From Saussurea involucrata (taxonomy: Eukaryota > Streptophyta > Magnoliopsida > Asterales > Asteraceae), in NCBI GenBank assembly GCA_033807775.1, contig CM066317.1, positions 8,391,870-8,455,869 on the forward strand: DNA of 64,000 bases, in the 5' to 3' direction. The notes below the pieces were generated by a model. It had not been told where the DNA came from, ran no database searches, and saw nothing but the letters and a program-made list of their open reading frames with translations. The first letter of the stretch is position 1. Every line of letters starts with the position of its first letter. This document shows positions 35,366-47,284 of the stretch, piece by piece. A program made the translations under genes and the position numbers.

Positions 35366-36119
35366 GGCATTGTTTGCCAAAAAAAAAACTAGCTTATAAG
35401 CTAGTTTTTTTTGAGTTACATGTTTGGATTACCATAAGCTAGTTTTTTGAAACGCTACTTGGAGTAGCGTTTCAGTAGTTTTTTGTGAATATTTTAATAT
35501 TGTCCCTTATTATTATTTACTAATTATTATTAATAATTTTTTAAATTTAATTATAATAATTAATTAATATTAACCGAAAATTAATAAATTAAATTTTAAT
35601 TATACATTAATATTAAATTTTAATTATTTAGAGTTATTGTTAATCATATAGATTATTTTTATTTATTTTTTAATATTAATGAATATATTTTAACTGTCAA
35701 TTAATATTAATTTTTAATTATCATTTGATTACTTTTTCATATTGTATGTAACGGTTATTTAAAAATCATAAACTCGTATATTCTTTTTTTCTAAAACTTG
35801 TTTTAATAAATTCAAAATTTATAGTATATATGTAATAATAAATTTTAAATTTCTTTTAATTAACATGTTATATTATTTGATTTTTCTTTATTACATTGGT
35901 TGTATTGATTAACATATTATATTGTTATAAATTTATTTTAATTACATAATTAAATATTAGGGTTATAAGCTAGTTTTTGATAATTAAATATTGTAATTGA
36001 TAATTATTTGAAGATGTCTTTTTTGGTCATTTTACACGCTTATAAGCTAGTTTTATCAAACGTGACTTTTCATCAGTTAGCTTATAAATCAACAACTAGC
36101 TAGTTTGCCAAACATAGCC
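35366..36119. mobile_element. Harbinger-like MITE, TTA duplication
   Basis: Starts GGCATTGTTTGCC and ends GGCAAACATAGCC, flanked by TTA (35363-35365 and 36120-36122). The words AGCTTATAAGCTAG and ACTAGCTAGTT lie near the ends. The 754-bp interior is almost entirely A and T. Confidence 0.75.
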
Positions 36120-36606
36120 TTACAGGTACAGTATACTATATCATGTTAACAACATAAATTATGAAATGGTTTATTATTACCACGCTAAAAAATGATGTCA
36201 AGCATAAAAAGAGATCAAACTCGCGATGTAGCATAATAACCGTCAATGGGCTCCCATGTACACATATTTCCCGCCCCGTATTACCCACACGATATAAAAG
36301 CACAACAGAAACGATAAGAAATTATTTAAACAAGTCCGACTCAATTGTTAAAAGATGTGGATTTCTCACAACATTATTTAAACCAACCATAGGATCTTTC
36401 GTTTAGCAGTATCCAATCATTATGGCCTCCTATGAGGTCAGACTGAACATACGTGAGTTCATTTGTTGTATATAAATATTATATATTAAAAGATACACAT
36501 TATTAAAACCTGATTCTAGAACAATACAAGTATAATTTCAAGGCACTTGTTCCTCTGCTTTTTGTTAAAACGATCAGGCGGATCAATTTACGAACTAGTG
36601 CCACGT

Positions 36607-38988
36607 TTAGCCACGTTTAGCCTCGTAATCCTTCACCGCTGCCTTGATTGCATCCTCTGCAAGCATACTACAATGGAGCTTGACGGGCGGAAGGGAGAGG
36701 TGCTTTGCAATTTCTCTGCAACGAAGTTATAATCAAACGATTCAGATCCAAATGTACATCCATAAAACCAAACCAAACCAAACAAAACAAAACCGAACAA
36801 ATATATGCTATTTGGGGTTTGGGGTGAGATGGAGGCAAACCTGATCTCTACGTTAAGTAGAGCAACTGTTTCTATGAAGAATCAAGAATCATCGTGTAAA
36901 GTGTGCAAACAAATGTACAACTATACTTTGAAAAATCAAACTATTTAATGAAAAATACACTCACGTGTTCTTGATCGTGAGTACTTCTTCCATGTGCTTT
37001 CCCTTCACCCATTCAGTAGCTGAAAACACCACAAAACATGCATTCAGAACAACTTTGATTGCACCATCAAGAGCATCTCCAAGAGCTACGCTATTTTAGA
37101 AGTTTTGAAAATTTGGAAGAAGTTTGCTCCAATAGCTATGCTACACTTAAAACATATCATAATATTTACAGAAATCTCCAAATTTGAAAGAAGAAAGAAA
37201 ATATAACATACATGTTGGAGATGCTTTAATACAATATGAACTTCCACCCAAAAGTTACCCTTAAACATATCATATTACTTGCATAAATAACTCCTCTATC
37301 CTTTTACAACCTACATATCGACGCCCTTTATGGAAATCTACCGAGTGTCCGAGTTCATACGTTAATCCAGTGAGTTATTCACAAAAAAAACCCCCACCAT
37401 TTTAGACAAGGGTACCTCATAAAAAGTGAGTTATGTCCATGCCCACGTATCAAAAGCAGCATGCTATCCATCGAGGACTCGAGGTGCAACTTCAAATTTG
37501 GCTATCATTGTGATTAACCCTAATGCAATTCTTCCCAACCCAATTAAACAAGTTAAGGGGGTGTTTGGGAATGCGTTTGTAAAATGTTTATTAACTTATT
37601 TCAGTGTGGTGATAAGAAGTTTCTAGTTCGTATGAAAAAAAAATGCTTATACCGGTTGGACACCGGTAATAAGAAGTTTTTGATAAGTTACTCTTTTCTA
37701 ACTTCCTACGGTATACAGCCATAGTTACTAAGAGCATCTCCAACAGCTATGCTTAAAATAGAAAAAAGAGGGATTTTAGCAATTTTTGTTCCAACAACTA
37801 TGCTATTTTGTATGCTAAAATAAAGAAAAGATGAGAGAGAGGTAAAAATCTCCAAATTTGGAGAAATTTTCCTGTATGCTAAAATTAGAGAAAAGAGGAA
37901 AGAGAAATAATATTTTATTCTTTCCACCAATAAGAGACATTTAAATTAAAAGATTAAGGAGAGATAAATAATATTTTATTACTGTATTGGTTATTTTAAT
38001 ATGTTAATTAATACTACAATCTCTAAAATAGAATAGTTGTTGGAGTTGGAAGCAAGTTTTTTTAAAGATTTTGACTTTTGATACTCTGTTTTAGAAAAAT
38101 TATAGCATAGCTATTGGAGATGCTCTAACTTCTAACCTATTTACTTATTTGACAAACATTGAAAAACAACTTTTCGGTTTATTATGTTTTGGTAACGCCA
38201 TAAGCTAATCCCCAAACACTTTTTATAAAACTCCGGTTTAACACCTCATAGGTTGATAAACACTTTCACTAAAAAAACATAAGTTAGTTTTAAATAAGCA
38301 ATCTTAAACACCCCTAAGTAAGCACTTTCAATTATAAAAAAACATAAATTGTTTTGAATAAGCAATCTCAGGGGTTGTTTGGTTGTTTTTTCATTAAATC
38401 CTGTATGGATAAAGTTGACTTAATAGATTTAAAATCTTTGAAGGATGAAAATAACCGTTTTACCCTCTATCTAGATTATCAAACATTTAATATAGTAATC
38501 ATATTTCTTTTAGTCATTTCATCAAACACTTTATGGGCATCAACTAAGCCTAAAATTCATTATTAAAACTCAGATAAATTCTCAAAATCAACTTCATACC
38601 CCTAAGTTCAGATACCAGGTGTAGTATTTGTTGGATAATCTATACACACGGTGTGTTAAACGCTAGGGTTTATGGAAAAACGAAACTAACCAACAGAAGA
38701 AGATGCGATGGCAGAACCACAACCGAAAGTTTTGAAGCAAGCATCAGTGATCTTCCCAGTCTCCTTATCGACCTTAATCTGAAGCTTCATAACATCGCCG
38801 CAAGCCGGAGCACCTACAAGCCCCGTTCCGATGGTCGGATCGTTCTTATCAAAAGCACCGACGTTACGAGGATTGTTATAATGATCCACCACCCTCTCAT
38901 GGTAGAACCTCGGTACAACGCTGGCCACCGGATATCGCGTCGCGCCTAATCCTAACCCTAAGATGTTCTTGCTTGTGTGCCTCAACAT
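36607..38988 (-). CDS. ISU1: mitochondrial Fe-S cluster scaffold protein, ISU/IscU family
   Basis: CDS on the minus strand: 38988-38691, 37019-36965, 36715-36607, 153 residues. Introns are GT-AG with matching phases (G|CT for Ala100, AC|A for Thr118). IscU scaffolds assemble 2Fe-2S clusters with the Nfs1 cysteine desulfurase in the mitochondrial matrix. The three ligand cysteines are present (Cys63 in PACGD, Cys90 in FGCGSA, Cys133 in LHCSM), with Asp65 beside the first. The HscA/mtHsp70 recognition motif LPPVK is at 126-130. The first 30 residues are basic and hydroxylated without acids, fitting a targeting peptide. The frame is open upstream to 39171, but the Met at 38988 matches where family proteins start. 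The stop follows a duplicated 10-bp word (CCACGTTTAG twice on the plus strand, 36601-36620). Intron 1 (1.67 kb) hosts several MITEs. Confidence 0.93.
37071..37226. mobile_element. short MITE of the GAGCATCTCC family in ISU intron 1
   Basis: Starts GAGCATCTCCAAGAGC and ends TTGGAGATGCTT, followed by TAA (left flank CAA). Lies about 50 bp upstream, in transcript order, of exon 2. Confidence 0.65.
37557..38314. mobile_element. Harbinger-like MITE in ISU intron 1, interrupted by another MITE
   Basis: Left end GGGGGTGTTTGG, right end AAACACCCC, flanked by TAA (37554-37556 and 38315-38317). A GAGCATCTCC-family MITE (37732-38125) sits inside it. Confidence 0.65.
37732..38125. mobile_element. nested MITE of the GAGCATCTCC family
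   Basis: GAGCATCTCCAACAGC at the left and the inverse TTGGAGATGCTC at the right, with TAA duplicated (37729-37731 and 38126-38128). Confidence 0.8.
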
Positions 38989-39411
38989 TTTCGTATGAAC
39001 AATCGAGATTGGGAAGTGGAATTGAAATTGAAATTGCGATTTGAGAATTTGTTTGTTTGGATTGAAGATCGGATGAAGTTTTATGGATGTAGAGAAGCGG
39101 TGATAGAGAGGAAAGTGGCTGCAACGTGGTATGTTTTTGTTTCTTTGTTTGCTTTGATTGGTGTTTGTCAATGGCGGTCGCCGGCGATGTGATCACCGCT
39201 GTTTGTCAATATTGGGCCTTGATATTTGTAAATGGGCTGACCCAAGTCAGGGGTCGGTGTGAATTTGCAACAATCAGATATTTTATACTTTTTTTTAATA
39301 ATCAACTCAACAACTCGAATAAATTTATATGGTAGAAAATTCTTTAAATGTTTTTAGGTCCGATTTTAATTGTATATTATTTATATTCTTATTCATAAAA
39401 ACTAATAAAAA

Positions 39412-42186
39412 TTAGGGAAATTAATTAAAATACCCCAAGTTTGACCAAGTGTTACCAAAATACCACAAATCTTTCTCACTTTGCAAAAATACCCCTTTTT
39501 TCCGCGATGGGAGCCCACGATCGCGGGCCAGGGACCATTTCTGACACTTTTTTAAACTTGCAGGGACCATTTTTGAAAAATTCAATCCCGCGATCGCGAA
39601 GGAATCCCGCGATGGTATTATTTTGTGACTTTTCAATTGCAAGGGACCATTTTTGAAAAATTTCAGGGACCATTTTTGAAAATATGACCCGCGTAGACAC
39701 TGTAGCACCCCGCGTAGTCCACTGTAGCACCCGCGTTCGTCCAATTTGATGAATTTGATTTGTAATGTTACACTTTCAACCCCTATACTTATTTACTAAA
39801 TTTACTTTATACCTTTTACTTTCATTATTTTAATTTAACATTTAACACATATAATCGTTTATTAACTCAAATACGTTAAAAAAATACGTTTTAATTTTAA
39901 CAAATTACACTATTATAATCGTCTCTTCGATACGTTCGAAATGAGCCCAATCTTGAATTTTTTTGGATTTATATATTTTAATATATATCATATACAGTTA
40001 TACACTACATAAAAAAATATTTTTTTTATTTAAAATTCATACCCTTATAGTTAATTATTTAATTTATGGTACATCTCTTATTTTTTTTTCAATTTTGTTT
40101 TACACTCCTATCGCATTAACATAATAATCATATATTAACTAATTCATTAAATCGTTTTAAATTATTATTATTTGAATGTGTTTATAGATATCGTGAATGG
40201 CAATAGGAGAAGGTTTCACGAGAAGAATATGAAATGGGGTTTTGACAAGTTGGTATCACTGGACTCATTTAAGAATTGTGAAATGGGTATTTGACGAATG
40301 GTGATTCATGTGTGTTTGGAGCTGAAGTATTTGCAGTTACAGAGTATGCACAAAAGAATCGATGTATTTCCAACGTAACTTAGATTAAAATTATCTCATT
40401 CAGTTTAGTCCCGTCCCGTCCCATCCAGTTCAGTCTCGTCCAGTTCCGTCCCGTCCCATCTAGTATGCGTACCAAACGCTACCTAAGAGTACCATAAATT
40501 AAATAATTAACTATAAGGGTATGAATTTTAAATATAAAATATTTTTTATGTAGTGTATATGATATATATTAAAATATATAAATCAAAAAAAATTCAAGAT
40601 TGGACACATTTCGAACGTATCGAAGAGACGATTATAATGGTGTAATTTGTTAAAATTAAAACGTATTTTTTAACGTATTTTAGTTAATAAACGATTATAT
40701 GTGTTAAATGTAAAATTAAAATAATGAAAGTAAAAGGTATAAAGTAAATTTAGTAAATAAGTAGAGGGGTTGAAAGTGTAACATTCCAAATCAAAATCAC
40801 AATTTCGAATTGAAATTTACACTTTCAACCCCTATACTTATTTACTAACTTTACTTTATACCTTTTACTTTCATAATTTAATTTTACATTTAACACATAT
40901 AATCGTTTATCAACAAAAATACGTTAAAAAAATACGTTTTAATTTTAACAAGTTACACCATTATAATTGTCTCTTCGATACGTTCGAAATGAGCCAAATC
41001 TTGAATTTTTTTTATTTATATATTTTAATATATATCATATACACTACATAAAAAATATTTTATATTTAAAATTCATACATTTATAGTTAATTATTTAATT
41101 TATGGTACTCTTAGGTAGCGTTTGGTACGCATACTAGATGGGACGGGACGGAACTGGACGAGACTGAACTGGATGGGACGGGACGGGACTAAACTGAATG
41201 AGATAATTTTAATCTAAGTTACGTTGGAAATACATCGATTCTTTTGTGCATACTATGTAACTGCAAATACTTCAGCTCCAAACACACATGAATCATCATT
41301 CGTCAAATACCCATTTTCACAATTCTTAAATGAGTCCAGTGATACCAACTTGTCAAAACCCCATTTCATATTCTTCTCGTGAAACCTTCTCCTATTGCCA
41401 TTCACGATATCTATAAACACATTCAAATAATAATAATTTAAAACGATTTAATGAATTAGTTAATATATGATTATTATGTTAATGCGATAGGAGTGTAAAA
41501 AAATTGAAAAAAAAAATAAGAGATGTACCATAAATTAAATAATTAACTATAAGGGTATGAATTTTAAATATAAAAAATATTTTTTTATGTAGTGTATAAC
41601 TGTATATGATATATATTAAAATATATAAATCCAAAAAAATTCAAGATTGTGCTCATTTCGAACGTATCGAAGAGACGATTATAATGGTGTAATTTGTTAA
41701 AATTAAAACGTATTTTTTAACGTATTTTAGTTAATAAACGATTATATGTGTTAAATGTAAAATTAAAATAATGAAAGTAAAAGGTATAAAGTAAATTTAA
41801 TAAATAAGTATAGGGGTTGAAAGTGTAACATTCCAAATCAAATTCATCAAATTGGACGAACGCGGGTGCTACAGTGGACTACGCGGGGGTGCTACAGTGT
41901 CTACGCGGGTCATATTTTCAAAAATGGTCCCTGGATTTTTCAAAAATGGTCCATTGCAATTGAAAAGTCACAAAAATAATCCCACCGCGGGATTCCTTCG
42001 CGATCGCGGGATTGAATTTTTCAAAAATGGTCCCTGCAAGTTTAAAAAAAGTGTCAGAAATGGTCCCTGGCCCGCGATCGCGGGCTCCCATCGCGGAAAA
42101 AAAGGGTATTTTTGCAAAGTGGGAGAGATTTGTGGTATTTTGGTAACACTTGGTTTGACTTAGGGTATTTTAATTAATTTCCCTAA
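39412..42186. repeat. 2.8 kb palindrome composed of two smaller palindromes
   Basis: The whole region is a near-perfect inverted repeat. TTAGGGAAATTAATT starts the left arm, its inverse ends the right arm, and the centre lies near 40800. Each arm holds an inner unit of about 1 kb (39767-40783 and 40827-41828) that is itself an inverted repeat: it starts ACACTTTCAACCCC and ends with the inverse. Outer flanks (39412-39766 and 41829-42186) carry CGCGATCGCGG words and TACAGTG near CGCGGG. Frames inside are shadows of the repeats. It resembles a foldback transposon; I see no clear target duplication. Confidence 0.85.
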
Positions 42187-43138
42187 AAATTATGTGCTCA
42201 AAAGTTTCTTAACCTAATAAAAATATAAGAGTTTGTTATAAAGGACGATAATCAAATGATAACCATAAATATGTTACAAACCTGTAAGAACTAATATAAA
42301 AATATTTTTTTCATGCTTTTTTCATCAAAACCTATGATTTGAGATATAGTTTCACGTATGTTTGAATGGTGTCGAGTCCGACAAATAATAAATACCTAAA
42401 ATTAATCCTATTACCTCTATACATAACAAATTGTGATAGCGATAAGTAGGGTCGTCTCTTCAGGGACTCGGTGTTAACCGTAAGTCCAAGACGATGTCAT
42501 ATCCAGGGAATTTAAAACGGAAAATAAAAAGGAGGGTTTGGAGAGTTGGATTTTAAACTAAACATGAAAATAAAAATAAGACAACTAAAGATAAATAAAC
42601 AGTTATAGTGATGAATAAAAGTATTGATTTGACCGTGCATCATTGACTCGTGCTTAATTGGGATTTTCTCAATTTTATTCCAGAATAGTTATAAGTATTG
42701 ATACGCACCAACACTTTGCTTATCCTTAAACTAGCTAGCATGAGAAGTTCAATACATAGCACCTAACCGGTTAATCAAGTTTAGATACACACCTAAACTC
42801 GACTACCAATTGCATTAAAAAGTGATAAGCACTATGCTCCGTTGCTTCCATCACCTACAAAACAAAGAGACCAGAAACACCTAAATTAAAAACAAATAAA
42901 ACGTGGTCTACTTTTATAAACCTTTGAATTCTATGTCCAGTACATACCTTATTTCAAAAATATGCCCATCCTTATAATTCTTCGAAATATACGCTTTATT
43001 TGTCTTAAATCCATCACTTTGGTATCAATCAATAACCAAGATTAACGGGAGGCTATTAGCTATCTAAACATGATTAAATGCAAGAGATTCGATATAAAAA
43101 TAAGTTCAAATATGCATTTATCAATGTTCGTGTTCACC
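42187..43138. other. intergenic, no gene seen
   Basis: Contains a phrase common in plant repeats (GGGTCGTCTCTTCAGGGACT at about 42449) but no coding frame. Element C is inserted in it. Confidence 0.4.
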
Positions 43139-43143
43139 TTGTG

Positions 43144-46100
43144 TGTCATAACCGGATACGTTACTGGTTTATTTAATTTTTATTATTTTAGTTTAAGGTA
43201 GGTTCGGGTTAGTTTTATGGAGTTAGGAGTTAAGAGGTAAACTTTAATTTTTTATTGAAAAGTTGGAGGGTATAAAGTGGCAATTAAGGATAGTTGAGGG
43301 GCTAATTGGCTGAAATGATGAAACATCATCACCCACCGCCTCTTCTTGTTAAAGAGGAGAGAATGATGTATTTTCTAAATATCTCAATGTGTGTGTGTGT
43401 TTTTCATTCAGCAAAGAGAAAGAGAGAGAGTTAGAATCGAGAGAAAGAAGAGAGAAAGAAGAAGAGCAGATTCTACTGCAAATTAAGGATTCATACTGGT
43501 TTAAACAAGGATGCTGTTGATTTGAAGTTATTTGTGCAAGAAAACTGGGTTTTATCTCTATAAGGTGAGTTCCTTCTATTCTCTTATGAAAACTGTTGTA
43601 AGTATAAAATTGATGTTTGGAATAGGTTAGAAAACTCAATTGTAAAACACTGGTATGTTTGGTTTGGAAGAATTGGGGTTTAATCGATTCTGGGTAGAAC
43701 ACCGACTGAGTACTTGGAGTCCCGATATTTTGGAGCCCCGGTATTTTGGAGTTCCGGTATTTTGGAGTCCCGATACTTGGAGTCCCGGTACTTGGAGTCC
43801 CGGTATTGGGAGTCCCGATATTGGTTTTTGACTTTTTTTGTTGTTGCGTACTGGAGTCGTTTCAAAGCGAAATATAGAGGTATGGGTACTCGTTTTGAGT
43901 GTAAAATAGCATTTGAACACTTTGAACATGTTTATATGTGCCAATTACAAACCCAAAGTCTTGTGATTGACGTCGGTTGTTCGGTTTTAGCTCGGTTGCG
44001 ATTCGGGGGTGTCCGGTGGGTTGTTAAGGTTGTCAATTGTCGTAGTGAGTCTTATATACATATAATCATAGGGGTTTCATCAATGTGTATATATTTCAGG
44101 CTCGGTTGCCCCTCGTTAGTGAAGTTTGATAGTGGTGTTCGGTTGTATCGTTTGCGTGTGTGTGGCTTCAAACTATTAACAAGGTGAGTTTTACTTTAAA
44201 ATGTTTTTAAACTGGAATACATATATGTGGATTAAAAAGGTGATTAATAGTGTGATTATGTGCATATGTATGAAGTATGATATATTGAGTTGAATATTAT
44301 ATTTATACGAGCATTACACTACACGAGAGCACGTTGGCCGGGCTTAGGACCGGCGGAGTTTTGGTTGTACAGAGGGACAACGGAGTTGGTTGTATTTTAG
44401 TGCAGCGAAGTGAATTGAGTAGTTGGCTCGCAACCAACTAATTTGGCCATGGTAATGAGGAGATGTACACAATGCACGAGTCTTGCTTGGTATTTAAATA
44501 CTTGTTGTATATTTGTGTTTTACAAAAGGGATTATGAAACTAACTGGGATTATCTCACTAGACCGTTTGGTCTAACCCTCATTTTGTTTTCAAAAATATG
44601 TATTCCAGGTCAAGGAACTTTTATTAGCAAAAGGAAAGGATAAAGCGCAGTATGCGGTTGACAGCTGACGAAGATTAGGAAATGTTTATGTTTTGTATTG
44701 TATAGTTTTGAGACTATGGGACCGTATGTGAATTATTATGTATCTTTTGTTATGAATGTAACGACGTTATGTATAACATGTTAATTGATGTATATTATGT
44801 ATGTTTTGGGATACCAGGTCGTTACAGATGGTATCAGAGCCATAGTTTAAGGGATTTAGGTATTTGGATTTATACCTAGACTTAAACTGCATGTGAAGTA
44901 GGATGTCCATAAAAATCTTAGAACCCTTGGGATGCTAAATATAAAACGGTAGAAGGAACATCATGTAAGGTAATTTCAAATTACATGTGGCCAGTGTAAT
45001 TGTGAATTTACAGTTACATGTTTGGACTGGAATACCTTATTATATGCGGTATGTGCTTATGTGTATATTAACCTTGTTGAAATTAACAGAATGGCAAGTC
45101 GGACCCGACGTATGGATAGAGATGAAGACAGGTATATTTCTATAAACTCTACACGTGCTAAAGTGCTATTTGACTTCGGTGCAAACCGATCAATTATGTC
45201 TTCATTCTTTTGTTGCTTATCTGCATTAGAAAAGTATTTGATAATTGTGTTAGAGAGATGGGTGTAGGGTGCCTATTTAGTTAATTCCTATGGTTTTGAT
45301 TGAGTTCGAGGTAGTAGTGGAAACTAAGTATCCATATCTTTTCGTTTGACCGAATTCCGGGACAGAATTCTTTTAAGGGGGAGATGTTGTAATAACCGGG
45401 TGCGTTACTGGTTTATTTAATTTTTATTATTTTAGTTTAAGGTAGGTTCGGGTTAGTTTTATGGAGTTAGGAGTTAAGAGGTAAACTTTAATTTTTTATT
45501 GAAAAGTTGGAGGGTATAAAGTGGCAATTGAGGATAGTTGAGGGGCTAATTGGCTAAAATGATGAAACATCGTCACCCACCGCCTCTTCTTGTTAAAGAG
45601 GAGAGAATGATGTATTTTCTAAATATCTCAATGTGTGTGTGTTTTTCATTCAGCAAAGAGAAAGAGAGAGAGTTATAATCGAGGGAAAGAAGAGAGAAAG
45701 AAGAAGAGCAAATTCTACTGCAAATTAAGGATTCATACTGGTTTAAACAAGGATGTTGTTGATTTGAAGTTATTTGTGCAAGAAAAGTGGGTTTTATCTC
45801 TATAAGGTGAGTTCCTTCTATTCTCTTATGAAAACTGTTGTAAGTATAAAATTGATGTTTGGAATAGGTTAGAAAACTCAATTGTAAAACACTGGTATGT
45901 TTGGTTTGGAAGAATTGGGTTTTAATCGATTCTGGGTAGAACACCGACTGAGTACTTGGAGTCCCGATATTTTGGAGTCCTGGTATTTTGGAGTCCCGGT
46001 ACTTGGAGTCTCGGTATTTGGAGTCCCGGTATTGGGAGTCCCGGTATTGGTTTCTGACTTTTTTTGTTGTTACGTACTGGAGTCGTTTCAAAGCGAAATA

Positions 46101-47052
46101 TAGGAGTATGGGTACTCGTTTTGAGTGTAAAATAGCATTTGAACACTTTGAACATGTTTATATGTTCCAGTTACAAACCCAAAGTCTTGTGATTGACGTC
46201 GGTTGTTCGGTTTTTAGCTCGGTTGCGATTCAGGGGTGTCCGGTGGGTTGTTAAGGTTGTCAATTGTCGTAGTGAGTCTTATATACATATAATCATAGGG
46301 TTTTCATCAATGTGTATATATTTCAGGCTCGGTTGCCCCTCGTTAGTGAAGTTTGATAGTGTTGTTCGGTTGTATCGTTTGCGCGTGTGTGGCTTCAAAC
46401 TATTAACAAGGTGAGTTTTACTTTAAAATGTTTTCAAACTGGAATACATATATGTGGATTAAAAAGGAGATTAATAGTGTGATTATGTGCATATGTATGA
46501 AGTATGATATATTGAGTTGAATATTATATTTATACGAGCATTACACTACACGAGAGCACGTTGGCTGGGCTTAGGACCGGCGGAGTTTTGGCTGTACAGA
46601 GGGACAACGAAGTTGGCTGTATTTTAGTGCAGCGGAGTGAATTGATTAGTTGGCTCGCAACCAACTAATTTGGCCATGGGAATGAGGAGATGTACACAAT
46701 GCACGAGTCTTGCTTGGTATTTAAATACTTGTTGTATATTTGTGTTTTACAAAGGGATTATTAAACTAACTGGGATTATCTCACTAGACCGTTTGGTCTA
46801 ACCCTCATTTTGTTTTCAAAAATATGTATTCCAGGTCAAGGAACTTTTATTAGCAAAAGGAAAGGATAAAGCGCAGTATGCGGTTGACAGCTGACGAAGA
46901 TTAGGAAATGTTTATGTTTTGTATTGTATAGTTTTGAGACTATGAGACCGTATGTGAATTATTATGTATCTTTTGTTATGAATGTAACGACGTTATGTAT
47001 AACATGTTAATTGATGTATAGTATGTATGCTTTGGGATACCAGGTCGTTACA
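43144..47052 (+). mobile_element. Gypsy deletion derivative C, intact ends and target duplication
   Basis: 5' LTR 43144-44826, primer site TGGTATCAGAGCC (44829-44841), body of only 561 bp, polypurine tract AAGGGGGAGATG (about 45375-45386), 3' LTR 45388-47052. TTGTG flanks both ends (43139-43143 and 47053-47057). The two LTRs are very similar, so the insertion is fairly young. The LTRs have candidate introns (43565-44099 and 44184-44608; 45807-46326 and 46411-46834). Arrays of GGAGTCCCGGTA-like words lie at 43717-43830 and 45956-46048. Almost no coding sequence is left, so it depends on other elements to move. Confidence 0.92.
45091..45350 (+). pseudogene. gag-pol remnant of element C
   Basis: Starts MASRTRRMDR like gag. 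It jumps straight to the protease region (INSTRAKVLF, then DFGANRS where the relative has DSGANRS), then breaks, and ends with ETKYPYLFV before the stop, the last residues of pol in element A. Two internal deletions removed nearly all of gag and pol while keeping both cis-acting ends. Confidence 0.85.
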
Positions 47053-47057
47053 TTGTG

Positions 47058-47284
47058 AAAAAGAATATGTGTGGAAAAAGTTTTTTGATTCACCTAGTGA
47101 AATGAAAAATATTCGTATAAAATATTTATGAAACAAAATATTTTAAATCCTAGCATTTGATGAAAAAATATTATTTAAAAAATATTTTTATATCGGTTTT
47201 CACGGGTTTGTAACATATTTTTGGTTCTAATTTGATTTAACCCCTTGTTATAAATGTATTTTATACACTAAAAATTAATAAATA
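47058..47284. other. AT-rich spacer
   Basis: Host sequence between element C and the Helitron. Nothing recognised. Confidence 0.4.

Noticed and set aside
39179..39335. Possible divergent gene upstream of ISU (plus-strand ATG at 39171)
   Set aside because: Only short frames with no domain. This is best read as the ISU promoter and 5' leader.
43349..46414. Paired frames with YRDSKYRDSK-like repeats and serine-rich tails in element C
   Set aside because: Shadows of the GGAGTCCCGGTA array in both LTRs; identical in the two LTRs by descent.
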